Of a stretch of 50,431 nucleotides of DNA, positions 1 through 7,908 are shown piece after piece. Position 1 is the stretch's first letter; each line of letters begins with the position of its first letter. The notes below the pieces were generated by a model. It searched no databases. It saw nothing but the letters and a program-made list of their open reading frames with translations, and had not been told where the DNA came from. The translations under genes and the position numbers were made by a program. Source of the DNA: Marmoricola sp. (GTDB lineage Bacteria > Actinomycetota > Actinomycetes > Propionibacteriales > Nocardioidaceae); the NCBI GenBank assembly GCA_025964795.1, contig JAOPYC010000020.1, positions 1 through 50,431 on the forward strand, given 5' to 3'.

Positions 1-403
1 CCACGCCCAGCATCCGCTTGGCCTGGTCGTAGTACGGCGCGAGCTCGGCCTTCCAGTCGGTGATGTCGCGCCACTGGGGGTCCTTGTAGAACGGGTCGAG
101 CGGCTCGTAGAGCGTGTTCGCGTAGACCAGCGAGCCACCGCCGACCCCGGCGCCGGCCATGATCAGGGAGTCGCGGACGGCCTCGATGCGCTGGATGCCG
201 TACATGCCCAGCTCGGGCCGGAAAAGGAAGCGCTTGAGCTCCATCGAGGTCTTGGCGTAGTCCTCGTCGGCGAACCGCGCGCCCGCCTCGATGACAGCGA
301 CCTTGTAGCCCTTCTCGACCAGGCGCAGGGCGCTGACCGACCCCCCGAACCCGGAGCCGACGATGACGACGTCGTAGTCGTAGGTGGAGTCGTTCGTTGT
401 CAT
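1..403 (-). CDS. GMC-family FAD oxidoreductase (N-terminal part; gene runs off the window)
   Basis: Reading inward from the ATG at 403, the product begins MTTNDSTYDYDVVIVGSGFG and continues to the window edge after about 134 residues. The VGSGFGG stretch near residue 15 is the FAD-binding Rossmann GxGxxG. An acidic end of the second strand (VIEAG) follows, then VGGGSLVYANTLYEP near residue 105, a glycine-rich block typical of cholesterol-oxidase-like GMC flavoproteins. The start codon overlaps the stop of the upstream aldehyde dehydrogenase (TGATG), so the two are probably translated as a coupled pair. Family knowledge suggests FAD-dependent oxidation of an alcohol or sterol-like substrate to an aldehyde or ketone, which the dehydrogenase could then oxidise further. 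The substrate is not visible here, and the catalytic C-terminal half lies outside the window. Confidence 0.85.
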   Translation of the reverse strand, partial: MTTNDSTYDYDVVIVGSGFGGSVSALRLVEKGYKVAVIEAGARFADEDYAKTSMELKRFLFRPELGMYGIQRIEAVRDSLIMAGAGVGGGSLVYANTLYEPLDPFYKDPQWRDITDWKAELAPYYDQAKRMLGV

Positions 404-2022
404 CAGGCGCGTCCCAGCTTCTTCATCAGGCGGAGGTTGGCGGTCATCACCTTCGCGTAGGTCTCGTCCTTCATGCCGAACATCGGCGCGAACCGGATCA
501 GCCTCTGCACGGCCACCGACTGCGACTCGGTGTAGCGCAGCACGCCTTCGCTGCCCTGGCGCCGGCCCATCCCGGACTCGCGCATGCCACCCATCGGCGA
601 GTCGATGCTCGCGAAGGTGGCGCCGAAGGCCTCGTTGATGTTCACGGTGCCGCACTTGACCTGGCGGGCGATCGCGCGGGCGCGCTTGGTGTCGCGGCTG
701 TAGATCGAGGCGTTCAGGCCGTACTCCCCCGCGTTGGCGCGCGAGACCGCGTCGGCCTCGTCGTGGAAGCGGTAGAGCGAGATCACCGGGCCGAAGGTCT
801 CCTGGCCGAAGCAGGTCATCTCCGGGGTCACGCCCTCGAGCACGGTCGGCTCGTAGAAGAACGGGCCGAGGTCGGGACGGGCGTTGCCGCCGGCGAGCAC
901 GGTGGCGCCCTTCGCGACGGCGTCCTGGACGTGGGCGGTGACGGTGTCGAGCTGGTCCTGGCTGATCAGGGAGCCCATGTCGGAGCCCCACTCGATGCCC
1001 GGTCGCAGGGCCATCCCGCGGACCCGCTCGACGAACAGCGCCTTGAAGCGGTCGTAGACCTGGTCGGCGACGAACATCCGCTCCATCGAGACGCACAGCT
1101 GGCCGGCGTTGGAGAAGCTCGCCCGCACGGCACCCTCGGCGGCGCGGTCGAGGTCGGCGTCGCGCAGGATCATGATGGGGTTCTTGCCCCCGAGCTCGAG
1201 CGAGCAGCCGATCAGTCGGTCGGCGCACTGCTTGGCGATGATCTTGCCGGTCGCGGTCGAGCCGGTGAAGCAGATGTAGTCGGCCCGCTCGATGATCGGC
1301 GTGCCGAGCTCCCGACCCGGCCCGGCGACGACGTTCCAGAGGCCGGAGGGGAAGCCGGCCTCCTCGAGCAGCTGGGCCCCGAGCAGCGCCGAGAGCATCG
1401 TCTGCGCGTCCGGCTTGGTGACCACCGCGTTGCCGGCGAGCAGGGCGGGGATGCCGTCGCACAGCGCCATCGTGAACGGGTAGTTCCAGGGCGAGATGAT
1501 CCCGACGACGCCCTTGGGGACGTGGTTGACCTCCACCCGGGTGAGCCCGGGGACCACGCCGAGCTTGCGCTCGGTGTCGAGGTGGTCGTGGGCGGTACGC
1601 GCGTAGTAACGAGCGGTCAGCGCGATGTGCAGCGGCTCGTCGAAGGCGTGCTTGCGGGCCTTGCCGGACTCCCAGCAGATCAGGTCGAGGATCTCGTCCT
1701 GGCGCTCGATCACCAGGTCGTGCAGCCGCAGCAGCAGCTCGGAGCGGTGCTCCAGGCTGGTGCGGGACCACGCCTGCTGGGCGTGGCGCGCGCGGGCGAA
1801 GGCCTCGCGGACGTCGGCCTCGCTCGACTGCGGGATCATCGCGAGCGGCTGCCCGCTGATCGGGGAGTACGTCGGGACGGTCTGCCCGCTCGTCGACACC
1901 ACCCGGTTGGTCAGCGACCGCGCGTAGGCCTGGTCCAGCGCGTACGACGCCCTGGGGTCGTGCTCGGGATCGGCGGGACCGACCTGCTCGCTGGAATGGG
2001 AGGGCTCGGGCTGCGCAGTCAT
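403..2022 (-). CDS. Succinate-semialdehyde dehydrogenase-like NAD(P)+ aldehyde dehydrogenase
   Basis: This 539-residue protein belongs to the aldehyde dehydrogenase superfamily. IISPWNYPF near residue 180 is the cofactor-binding segment. FTGSTATGK is the second nucleotide-binding loop. ELGGKNP carries the general base Glu276, and GQLC carries the catalytic Cys310. A C-terminal MGGMRESGMGRR block is also typical. The closest family I recognise is the GabD2-type succinic semialdehyde dehydrogenases of actinobacteria, but ALDH substrate cannot be read from motifs. The N-terminal ~35 residues are polar and outside the conserved fold. The gene is the first of an operon and is translationally coupled to the GMC oxidoreductase. 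A TAGGCT -10 box lies 6 nt before the ATG, implying a leaderless mRNA. An alcohol-to-acid oxidation module is the simplest reading of the pair. Confidence 0.88.
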   Translation of the reverse strand: MTAQPEPSHSSEQVGPADPEHDPRASYALDQAYARSLTNRVVSTSGQTVPTYSPISGQPLAMIPQSSEADVREAFARARHAQQAWSRTSLEHRSELLLRLHDLVIERQDEILDLICWESGKARKHAFDEPLHIALTARYYARTAHDHLDTERKLGVVPGLTRVEVNHVPKGVVGIISPWNYPFTMALCDGIPALLAGNAVVTKPDAQTMLSALLGAQLLEEAGFPSGLWNVVAGPGRELGTPIIERADYICFTGSTATGKIIAKQCADRLIGCSLELGGKNPIMILRDADLDRAAEGAVRASFSNAGQLCVSMERMFVADQVYDRFKALFVERVRGMALRPGIEWGSDMGSLISQDQLDTVTAHVQDAVAKGATVLAGGNARPDLGPFFYEPTVLEGVTPEMTCFGQETFGPVISLYRFHDEADAVSRANAGEYGLNASIYSRDTKRARAIARQVKCGTVNINEAFGATFASIDSPMGGMRESGMGRRQGSEGVLRYTESQSVAVQRLIRFAPMFGMKDETYAKVMTANLRLMKKLGRA

Positions 2023-2028
2023 CCGTGC

Positions 2029-2070
2029 AGCCTAGACTCGCCAGTAACTTGACACAACGGCGCGTTGTGT
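2029..2070 (-). promoter_or_regulatory. Promoter and palindromic operator of the aldehyde dehydrogenase operon
   Basis: On the minus strand a -35 box TTGTGT (2057-2052) is followed by a 17-bp spacer and a -10 box TAGGCT (2034-2029), 6 nt before the ATG at 2022. The -35 sits inside a perfect inverted repeat, ACACAAC-GGCGC-GTTGTGT (2052-2070). A dimeric repressor, most likely TetR-type, bound there would block the -35. No adjacent regulator gene is present in the window, so the protein is unknown. The leaderless reading rests on spacing alone. Confidence 0.6.
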
Positions 2071-2093
2071 AAAATGGAACACGTTCTGCTTCG

Positions 2094-3050
2094 TCAGTCC
2101 TCGTCCGGGTCCGCCGGGGGCTCCGCACCCTCGTCCTCGTCGCGCTCGGCCCAGTCGAGCAGGGGGGTGATGTCGAAGACCTCGTCGTCGATGTCTGCGT
2201 GCAGGTCGCCGAGCTCGGCGAACCGGGCGGGGACGGTCGCGATGGTGAAGTCGTCGGGATGGCACTCGTCGACCTCGTCCCAGCGGATCGGGGTGGAGAC
2301 GGTGCCGATCGGGTTGCCGCGCACGGAGTAGGCGGCCGCGATGGTGTGGTCACGGGCGTTCTGGTTGTAGTCCACGAACAGCTGAGCGGGATCGCGGTCC
2401 TTGCGCCACCAGGTGGTGGTCACCTCGTCCGACCGGCGCTCGACCTCGCGGGCGAAGGCCAGCGCGGCCCGGCGTACGTCCTTGAAGGCGTGGTCGGGCT
2501 GGATCCGCACGTAGATGTGCATCCCCTTGCCGCCGCTGGTCTTCGGGAACCCGGTGGCCCCGAGCTCGTCGAGCACCTCGTGAGCGACGTGGGCCACCCG
2601 CTGGACCGTCTCCCACGGGCAGTCCGGTCCGGGGTCGAGGTCGATCCGCCACTCGTCCGGCTTCTCGACGTCGGCCCGGCGGCTGTTCCAGGGGTGGAAC
2701 TCCACGGTGCTCATCTGCACCGCCCAGATCACCTGGGCGAGCTCGGTGACGCACAGCTCGTCGGCAGTCCGGTTCCAGCGCGGGAAGTGCACCCGCACCG
2801 TCTCCATCCACGGCGGGGCGCCCTTCGGCAGCCGCTTCTGGTGGACCTTCTCCCCCGACACCCCGGTCGGGAAGCGGTGCAGCATGCACGGGCGCTCGCG
2901 CAGGGCGTTGACGATGCCGCTCCCCACCGAGAGGTAGTACTCGACGAGGTCGAGCTTGGTCTCGCCGCGCTCGGGGAAGTAGACGCGGTCGGGGTTGGAG
3001 ACCCGGACGACCTTGTCGTCGACCTCGATCTCGGTGGCGGGAGAGGCCAT
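2094..3050 (-). CDS. Stand-alone LigD-type polymerase domain (AEP/PrimPol family)
   Basis: The 318-residue product matches the polymerase domain of bacterial LigD, an archaeo-eukaryotic primase-fold enzyme that adds (ribo)nucleotides at double-strand breaks during non-homologous end joining. The metal-binding DxD is Asp137/Asp139 in RIDLDPGPD. SGGKGMHIYV near residue 172 is the nucleotide-binding SGGKGxH block, and VDYNQNARDHTIAAAYSVR holds the conserved arginine-rich strand. There is no ligase or phosphoesterase domain and no Ku gene nearby, so it resembles the separate PolD proteins of mycobacteria rather than full LigD. The C-terminus is an acidic Asp/Glu/Pro tail. Its start lies 1 nt after the cysQ stop, indicating co-transcription. 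A role in repair is family knowledge; the exact pathway here is open. Confidence 0.9.
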   Translation of the reverse strand: MASPATEIEVDDKVVRVSNPDRVYFPERGETKLDLVEYYLSVGSGIVNALRERPCMLHRFPTGVSGEKVHQKRLPKGAPPWMETVRVHFPRWNRTADELCVTELAQVIWAVQMSTVEFHPWNSRRADVEKPDEWRIDLDPGPDCPWETVQRVAHVAHEVLDELGATGFPKTSGGKGMHIYVRIQPDHAFKDVRRAALAFAREVERRSDEVTTTWWRKDRDPAQLFVDYNQNARDHTIAAAYSVRGNPIGTVSTPIRWDEVDECHPDDFTIATVPARFAELGDLHADIDDEVFDITPLLDWAERDEDEGAEPPADPDED

Positions 3051-3051
3051 C

Positions 3052-3816
3052 TCAGTCGATGCCGTGCTCGCGGACGAAGTCCAGGATCACCTCGGACAGC
3101 TCGGGGCGGCAGATGACCAGGTCCGGCAGGCTGACGTCGTCCTGGTTGTAGATCAGCGGGCTGCCGTCGACCCGGCTGGTGAACAGCCCCGCGGCGCGGG
3201 CGACAGCGACGGGAGCCGCGGAGTCCCACTCGTACTGCCCGCCCGCGTGCACGTAGGCGTCGCTGAGGTCCCTGATCACCGACATCGCCTTGGCGCCGGC
3301 CGATCCCATCGGCACGAGCTCGCCGTCGATCTCCTCGGCCAGCGCCTTGACGAACTCCGGCGGGCGGGTGCGCGAGACCACCAGGCGAGGGCGGCCCCCC
3401 GTGGAGGGGGGTACGACGGGGGGCCGGCCGGTGTCCAGGGTCACCCCGACCGCCGGCAGGGCGACTGCACCGGCGGTGAGCTCACCACGCTCCCAGAGGG
3501 CGACGTGCACCGCCCAGTCGTCGCGCGGCGGCTCGGAGAACTCGCGGGTGCCGTCGAGCGGGTCGATGATCCAGACCCGGTCGGTGGTGTGCCGGTCGTG
3601 GGAGGACGCGGTCCCGCGGTGGGCCTCCTCGGACAGGACGGCGTCGTCGGGACGGTGCTCGGTGAGCAGCTTCATCAGCAGCTCGTGGGCCGCGAGGTCT
3701 CCGGCGTCCTTGAGCTCGCGGCCGACGAGGCCGCGGCGGCGTACGTCGAGGAGCAGCTCACCGGCCGCGGTGGCGGTCCAGGCGGCGAGCTGGTGGTCGT
3801 TGTCGAAGTCGGTCAC
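3052..3816 (-). CDS. cysQ: 3'(2'),5'-bisphosphate nucleotidase CysQ (inositol monophosphatase family)
   Basis: This 254-residue protein of the lithium-sensitive IMPase fold carries LSEEAHRG (metal ligand Glu), WIIDPLDGTREF (the D-P-L-D-G-T metal and phosphate signature, about residues 85-97) and YEWDSAAPVAVARAAG near residue 198 (the WD(x)AA block). CysQ proteins remove the 3' phosphate from PAP/PAPS, recycling by-products of sulfate activation; some actinobacterial homologues also use fructose-1,6-bisphosphate or inositol phosphates. The start is a GTG at 3816 with a TAGGCT box 6 nt upstream, so this is likely the leaderless first gene of a two-gene unit with the LigD polymerase domain. Nothing in the pairing shows a functional link between sulfur metabolism and end joining. 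Confidence 0.88.
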   Translation of the reverse strand: MTDFDNDHQLAAWTATAAGELLLDVRRRGLVGRELKDAGDLAAHELLMKLLTEHRPDDAVLSEEAHRGTASSHDRHTTDRVWIIDPLDGTREFSEPPRDDWAVHVALWERGELTAGAVALPAVGVTLDTGRPPVVPPSTGGRPRLVVSRTRPPEFVKALAEEIDGELVPMGSAGAKAMSVIRDLSDAYVHAGGQYEWDSAAPVAVARAAGLFTSRVDGSPLIYNQDDVSLPDLVICRPELSEVILDFVREHGID

Positions 3817-3822
3817 GGCGCC

Positions 3823-3828
3823 AGCCTA
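3823..3828 (-). promoter_or_regulatory. -10 box of the leaderless cysQ promoter
   Basis: TAGGCT read on the minus strand ends 6 nt before the GTG start. No ribosome binding site fits between them, so transcription probably begins at the start codon. Confidence 0.45.
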
Positions 3829-3836
3829 GTGAGGGG

Positions 3837-4442
3837 TCAGGAGTTGTAGCGCTGCTGTGTCAGCTCGAGGCCGTCGGTGATCAGCGACTCGACCGCGTCT
3901 GCGGCCGTGTCGACCTGGAACGGCAGCTCCTTGCGCTCGGCCGTGCTGTAGCCCGACAGCACGAAGTCGGCGGGGCTCTGCCTGCCCGGCGGCCGGCCGA
4001 TCCCGGCGCGCACCCGGTAGAAGTCACCGGTGCCGAGCGAGGCCCGCATCGACTTCAGCCCGTTGTGGCCGTTGTCGCCCCCGCCCAGCTTGGTGCGCAG
4101 GGTGCCGAAGTCGATGTCGAGCTCGTCGTGGATCGCGATGATCCGGCCCGGAGGCACCTTGTAGAAGGACGCCAGCGCCTTGACCGGTCCCCCGGACTCG
4201 TTCATGTAGCTGCGGGGTCGCCCGAGCACCACCCGGGTCGAGGTCGTCCCCGGCACACCCAGGCGTCCTTCGACCACCTCGGCCCGGCTCGCCTTCTGGG
4301 CGCGCCAGGCGCTGCCCAGCCGGCGAGCCAGCTCGTCGGTGACGAGGTAGCCGATGTTGTGCCGGTGGCCGGCGTACGTCGGGCCGGGGTTCCCCAGCCC
4401 GACGACCAGCCACACGTCCGAAGCGTTCTCGGAGGCGCTCAC
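3837..4442 (-). CDS. pth: Peptidyl-tRNA hydrolase
   Basis: The 201-residue product is close to the usual family length. [19 protein letters not shown] near the N-terminus supplies the invariant Asn and the catalytic His of the RHN motif. [10 protein letters not shown] contains the tRNA-binding Asn, and [20 protein letters not shown] carries the catalytic Asp, followed by NGHNGLKSM. Pth releases peptides from prematurely dropped peptidyl-tRNAs in the cytoplasm. The GTG start at 4442 lies 11 nt after the rplY stop, and the two genes form the widespread actinobacterial rplY-pth unit, so pth is probably transcribed from the rplY promoter. Confidence 0.95.
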   Translation of the reverse strand: MSASENASDVWLVVGLGNPGPTYAGHRHNIGYLVTDELARRLGSAWRAQKASRAEVVEGRLGVPGTTSTRVVLGRPRSYMNESGGPVKALASFYKVPPGRIIAIHDELDIDFGTLRTKLGGGDNGHNGLKSMRASLGTGDFYRVRAGIGRPPGRQSPADFVLSGYSTAERKELPFQVDTAADAVESLITDGLELTQQRYNS

Positions 4443-4453
4443 GACCGGGTGGG

Positions 4454-5155
4454 TCAGCCCTCGGAGTCGGAGGACTCGCCCTCGGCAGCGTCGCCGTCGC
4501 CCTCGGCCTCGGCCTCGGCGGCAGCGATCTCCTCGTCGGACTCGTCGCGCTCGATGCCCAGGTCGCCCTCGGCCTCCTCGAGCTCGGCCTCGAGCTCGTC
4601 GGCGGTGGGCGCGTGGACGACGTTGACGACCAGCGCCTCGTCGTCGGTGAGCAGCAGCGAGCCGGACGGCAGGACCAGGTCCTTGGCCAGCACGTGGAAG
4701 CCGGACTCGGCCTCCTCGACGGAGACCTCGATGAAGTCGGGGATGTTGGTGGCCTCGGCCTCGACCGACACGGTGTTCAGCTCGGTCACGACCATGGCGT
4801 CGGACTTGGCCTCGCCGGTGACGTGGATCGGGATGTCGACGGTGACCTTCTCGCCCTTCTTCACCTCGACGAAGTCCAGGTGCTCCAGGAAGCCCTTGAT
4901 CGGGTCGGCCTGGACCTGCTTGGTCAGCGCGATGAAGGTGGTGCCCTCGACGTCGATGTAGAGCAGCGCGTTGGAGCCGCCGCGCTTGAGCGCCATCATC
5001 GTGTCGTGGCCCGGCAGGGTGATGTGCTTCGGGTCGTTGCCGTGGCCGTAGATGACCGCGGGCACCTTGTCGTCGCGACGGATGCGGCGGGCGGCGCCCT
5101 TGCCGAACTGGGTGCGGGTCTCCGCCGTGATCTTTACTTCGATCCTGTCAGCCAT
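4454..5155 (-). CDS. rplY: 50S ribosomal protein L25/general stress protein Ctc
   Basis: The start is set at the ATG at 5155 ([20 protein letters not shown]) because GAGGAG lies about 10 nt upstream; an upstream in-frame extension has no L25 similarity. The 233-residue product has the N-terminal L25 domain ([20 protein letters not shown], the 5S rRNA-binding region), then the TL5/CTC-type beta domain, then a strongly acidic C-terminal tail rich in Glu, Asp and Ala. L25/Ctc binds 5S rRNA in the central protuberance. It leads the rplY-pth unit and has an unusually long, potentially structured 5' leader, described separately. Confidence 0.93.
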   Translation of the reverse strand: MADRIEVKITAETRTQFGKGAARRIRRDDKVPAVIYGHGNDPKHITLPGHDTMMALKRGGSNALLYIDVEGTTFIALTKQVQADPIKGFLEHLDFVEVKKGEKVTVDIPIHVTGEAKSDAMVVTELNTVSVEAEATNIPDFIEVSVEEAESGFHVLAKDLVLPSGSLLLTDDEALVVNVVHAPTADELEAELEEAEGDLGIERDESDEEIAAAEAEAEGDGDAAEGESSDSEG

Positions 5156-5311
5156 GCGTGCGTGCTCCTCGTGTGCTCTGTCCGGTAAGTCGTGGGCGGT
5201 TGCCTCGGGGCCGAGGACGAGAGATGCACCGCACTCCAGAGGGGGCACGGCGCATGGCGAACCACGATCCGGCCACGTCGATCACGGAGGTCAGTCCCTC
5301 GCCGAGGCAAC
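5156..5311 (-). promoter_or_regulatory. Structured 5' leader of rplY (candidate cis-regulatory RNA)
   Basis: A -10-like TAAGAT preceded directly by TG lies at 5323-5318 on the minus strand, placing the transcript start near 5311. The RNA would begin with GTTGCCTCGG (5311-5302), which is perfectly complementary to CCGAGGCAAC at 5208-5199. That gives a 10-bp closing stem around 93 nt, followed by the GAGGAG ribosome binding site and the ATG at 5155. No matching -35 box is obvious. I know of no described L25 leader in actinobacteria, so a regulatory role such as feedback by L25 is inference. Confidence 0.45.
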
Positions 5312-5365
5312 TGGACGATCTTACAGAACACCCGGGCCGGTGGGCTAATCGGCGGCCTGGAGGGG

Positions 5366-6346
5366 TCAGGCGTGACCGTCGAACATGCTGGTGACCGAGC
5401 CGTCCTCGAAGACTTCCTTGATCGCGCGGGAGATGAGGGGTGCGATGGAGAGCACCGTGAGCTTGTCGAACTCGGTGCCGGCCGCGAGGGGCAGGGTGTT
5501 GGTCACGATGACCTCGATGGCAGGAGAGTTCTTCAGCCGGTCGACGGCCGGCTCGGAGAGGATCGCGTGGGTCGCGGCGATGATCACGCCGGCTGCGCCG
5601 TCGTTCATCAGGGCCTCGGCGGCGTTCACGATCGTGCCGCCGGTGTCGATCATGTCGTCCACCAGCACGCACATCCGGCCCGTGACGTCACCGACGACGC
5701 GGTTCGCCACGGTCTCGTTGGGCCGGTCGATCCGCCGGGACTTGTGGATGAACGCCAGCGGGGCGCCACCGAGGCGGGCCGACCAGCGCTCCGCGACCTT
5801 GATCCGGCCGGCGTCGGGCGAGACCACGGCCAGCTTCTGGCCGCGGTACTGCTTCTTGACGTAGTCGGCCAGGATCGGCAGCGCCATCAGGTGGTCGACC
5901 GGGCCGTCGAAGAAGCCCTGGATCTGGTCGGCGTGCAGGTCGACCGCGATCAGCCGGTCGGCGCCGGCGGTCTTGAACAGGTCGGCCATCAGCCGGGCCG
6001 AGATCGGCTCGCGGCCGCGGTGCTTCTTGTCCTGGCGGGCGTAGCCGTAGAACGGGAGAACCACGGTGATCCGCTTCGCCGAGGCGCGCTTGAGCGCGTC
6101 GACCATGATCAGGTGCTCCATGATCCACTCGTTGACCGGTGCGGTGTGGCTCTGGATCACGAAGGCGTCGGACCCGCGGACCGACTCCTCGTAGCGCACG
6201 TAGATCTCGGAGTTGGCGAACTCGTAGGCCGACGTGGGCACCAGCTCGGTGCCGAGATCCTTGACCACCTCGGCGGCGAGCTCGGGGTGAGCCCTCCCGC
6301 TGAAGACCATCAGGTTCTTCTCGGTGGTCTTCTTCATTCCGCTCAC
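5366..6346 (-). CDS. prs: Ribose-phosphate pyrophosphokinase (PRPP synthetase)
   Basis: The start is taken as GTG at 6346 (V-S-G-M-K-K), because AGGAG lies 9 nt upstream and actinobacterial homologues often begin three residues before the MKK; the ATG at 6337 is the alternative. The 326-residue enzyme makes PRPP from ribose 5-phosphate and ATP for purine, pyrimidine, histidine, tryptophan and NAD synthesis. Visible motifs are FSGRAHPELA at the N-terminus, FANSEIYVRYEESVRG (flexible-loop region), PFYGYARQDKKHRGREPI (ATP and catalytic loop), DLHADQIQGFF, SPDAGRIKVAERW, and the PRPP-binding CVLVDDMIDTGGT. It sits 79 nt downstream of glmU on the same strand, the usual glmU-prs order. Confidence 0.95.
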   Translation of the reverse strand: MSGMKKTTEKNLMVFSGRAHPELAAEVVKDLGTELVPTSAYEFANSEIYVRYEESVRGSDAFVIQSHTAPVNEWIMEHLIMVDALKRASAKRITVVLPFYGYARQDKKHRGREPISARLMADLFKTAGADRLIAVDLHADQIQGFFDGPVDHLMALPILADYVKKQYRGQKLAVVSPDAGRIKVAERWSARLGGAPLAFIHKSRRIDRPNETVANRVVGDVTGRMCVLVDDMIDTGGTIVNAAEALMNDGAAGVIIAATHAILSEPAVDRLKNSPAIEVIVTNTLPLAAGTEFDKLTVLSIAPLISRAIKEVFEDGSVTSMFDGHA

Positions 6347-6425
6347 GCTGTGCAGCTCCTCGGTGGTACGAGACGGGCCGGTCAGTCGATTGTCACCCAC
6401 CGGGCCGGTCAGGGCGAACTCCGGG

Positions 6426-7907
6426 TCATTCCTGGGGCGGGGTGTCGGGCTCGTCCGAGGACCGGTCGGCGGCGGCCGCCGCCTCGGCCTGCGCCGTCCC
6501 GGACCGTCTCCGGGCGACCCAGCCCTCGATGTTGCGCTGCGGCCCCGCACTCACGGCCAGGGCCCCGGGGGGCACGTCCTCGCGGATCACGCTCCCCGCA
6601 CCCGTGCCGGCGCCGTCCCCGATGTGCACCGGGGCCACGAAGGTGTTGTTGCTCGCCGTGCGGGCGTGCCGGCCCACGACCGTGCGGTGCTTGGCCACCC
6701 CGTCGTAGTTCGCGAAGACGGTGCCCGCTCCGATGTTGGTTCCCTCGCCGATCTCGGCGTCACCGACGTAGGACAGGTGCGGCACCTTGGCGCCGTCGCC
6801 GATCCTGGCGTTCTTGGTCTCGACGAAGCCGCCGATCTTGCCGCCGGCGCCGAGCTCGGTGCCGGGGCGCAGGTAGGTGAACGGCCCGACGTCCGCCCCC
6901 GCCCCGATCACCGCGAGCTCGCCGTGCGTGCGTACGACGTGGGCCCCGGCGCCGACCTCGACGTCCTTGAGCGTGCAGTCCGGTCCGACGACGGCGTCCT
7001 CCGCGACCACGGTCACGCCGAGCAGCTGCGTGCCCGGCAGGATCGTCACGTCGCGCTCGAGCCGGACGTCGACGTCGATCCACGTGGTCTGCGGGTCGAT
7101 GATCGTCACCCCGTCGCGCATCCACCGGTCGAGGATGCGCCGGTTCTTCTCGCGGGCCAGCGCCGCGAGCTGGACGCGGTCGTTGGCGCCCTCGGTCTGG
7201 AGCACGTCGGCGATCGGGTAGGCGCCGACCGCCAGGCCGTCCTCGCGGGCGAGCCGGACGGTGTCGGTCAGGTAGTACTCACCGTTGGCGTTGTCGTTGG
7301 TCAGCCGCGGCAGCGCGCTGTCGAGGAACGCCGCATCGAAGGCCAGGATCCCGCTGTTGATCTCGGAGACCGCGGCCTGCTCGGGGGTGGCGTCCTTCTG
7401 CTCGACGATCCCGGTGACCTCCCCGGCGGCGTCGCGGAGCACCCGCCCGTAGCCGTGCGGCTGGGCCACTACCCCGGACAGGATGCTGACCCCCCGGCCG
7501 GCGGCGACGTGGTCGGCGGCGAAGTCCCGCAGGCTCTCCCCCTCGAGGAGGGGGGTGTCGCCGTACGCCACCAGGACGGTGCCGGTGCGGTCGGCCGGGT
7601 CCAGGCTCTCCCACGCGATGCGTACGGCGTGGCCGGTGCCGTCCTGCGACTCCTGCACCGCCAGCACCGCGCCGGGCAGCAGCCCGAGGATGTGCGGACC
7701 GACCTGCTCGCGCTGGTTGCCCACGACGGCGACGACCCGGTGGGGCTCCAGGGCCGCCACCGCGTCGAGCACGTGCCCGATCATGCTGCGACCCGAGATG
7801 GGGTGCAGCACCTTCATGGTCTTGGACTTCATCCGGGTGCCCCCACCGGCTGCGAGGACGATGACGGTGACGCGCCCGGCGTCGGCAGGCTGGCTCGTGG
7901 TGCTCAC
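6426..7907 (-). CDS. glmU: Bifunctional UDP-GlcNAc pyrophosphorylase / glucosamine-1-phosphate acetyltransferase
   Basis: The 493-residue cytoplasmic enzyme performs the last two steps to UDP-GlcNAc, the precursor of peptidoglycan and other glycans. VLAAGGGTRMKSKTMKVLHP near residue 18 is the nucleotide-binding loop of the N-terminal uridyltransferase. VAYGDTPLL is the metal and uridine segment. The second half is a left-handed beta-helix of hexapeptide repeats (TILPGTQLLG, VGPFTYLRPGTELG, FVETKNARIGDGAKVPHL) with the acetyl-CoA site near GTVFANYDGV. The C-terminal tail is polar and low complexity. The start is a GTG at 7907, only 1 nt from the 3' end of a tRNA gene on the same strand. There is no separate room for a Shine-Dalgarno, so tRNA processing would leave a nearly leaderless mRNA. 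A later GTG (residue 13) is possible but has no better context. Confidence 0.93.
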   Translation of the reverse strand: MSTTSQPADAGRVTVIVLAAGGGTRMKSKTMKVLHPISGRSMIGHVLDAVAALEPHRVVAVVGNQREQVGPHILGLLPGAVLAVQESQDGTGHAVRIAWESLDPADRTGTVLVAYGDTPLLEGESLRDFAADHVAAGRGVSILSGVVAQPHGYGRVLRDAAGEVTGIVEQKDATPEQAAVSEINSGILAFDAAFLDSALPRLTNDNANGEYYLTDTVRLAREDGLAVGAYPIADVLQTEGANDRVQLAALAREKNRRILDRWMRDGVTIIDPQTTWIDVDVRLERDVTILPGTQLLGVTVVAEDAVVGPDCTLKDVEVGAGAHVVRTHGELAVIGAGADVGPFTYLRPGTELGAGGKIGGFVETKNARIGDGAKVPHLSYVGDAEIGEGTNIGAGTVFANYDGVAKHRTVVGRHARTASNNTFVAPVHIGDGAGTGAGSVIREDVPPGALAVSAGPQRNIEGWVARRRSGTAQAEAAAAADRSSDEPDTPPQE

Positions 7908-7908
7908 G

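Noticed and set aside
397..2052. 551-codon plus-strand frame opposite the aldehyde dehydrogenase
   Set aside because: Composition is a shadow of the minus-strand gene, which has complete ALDH motifs.
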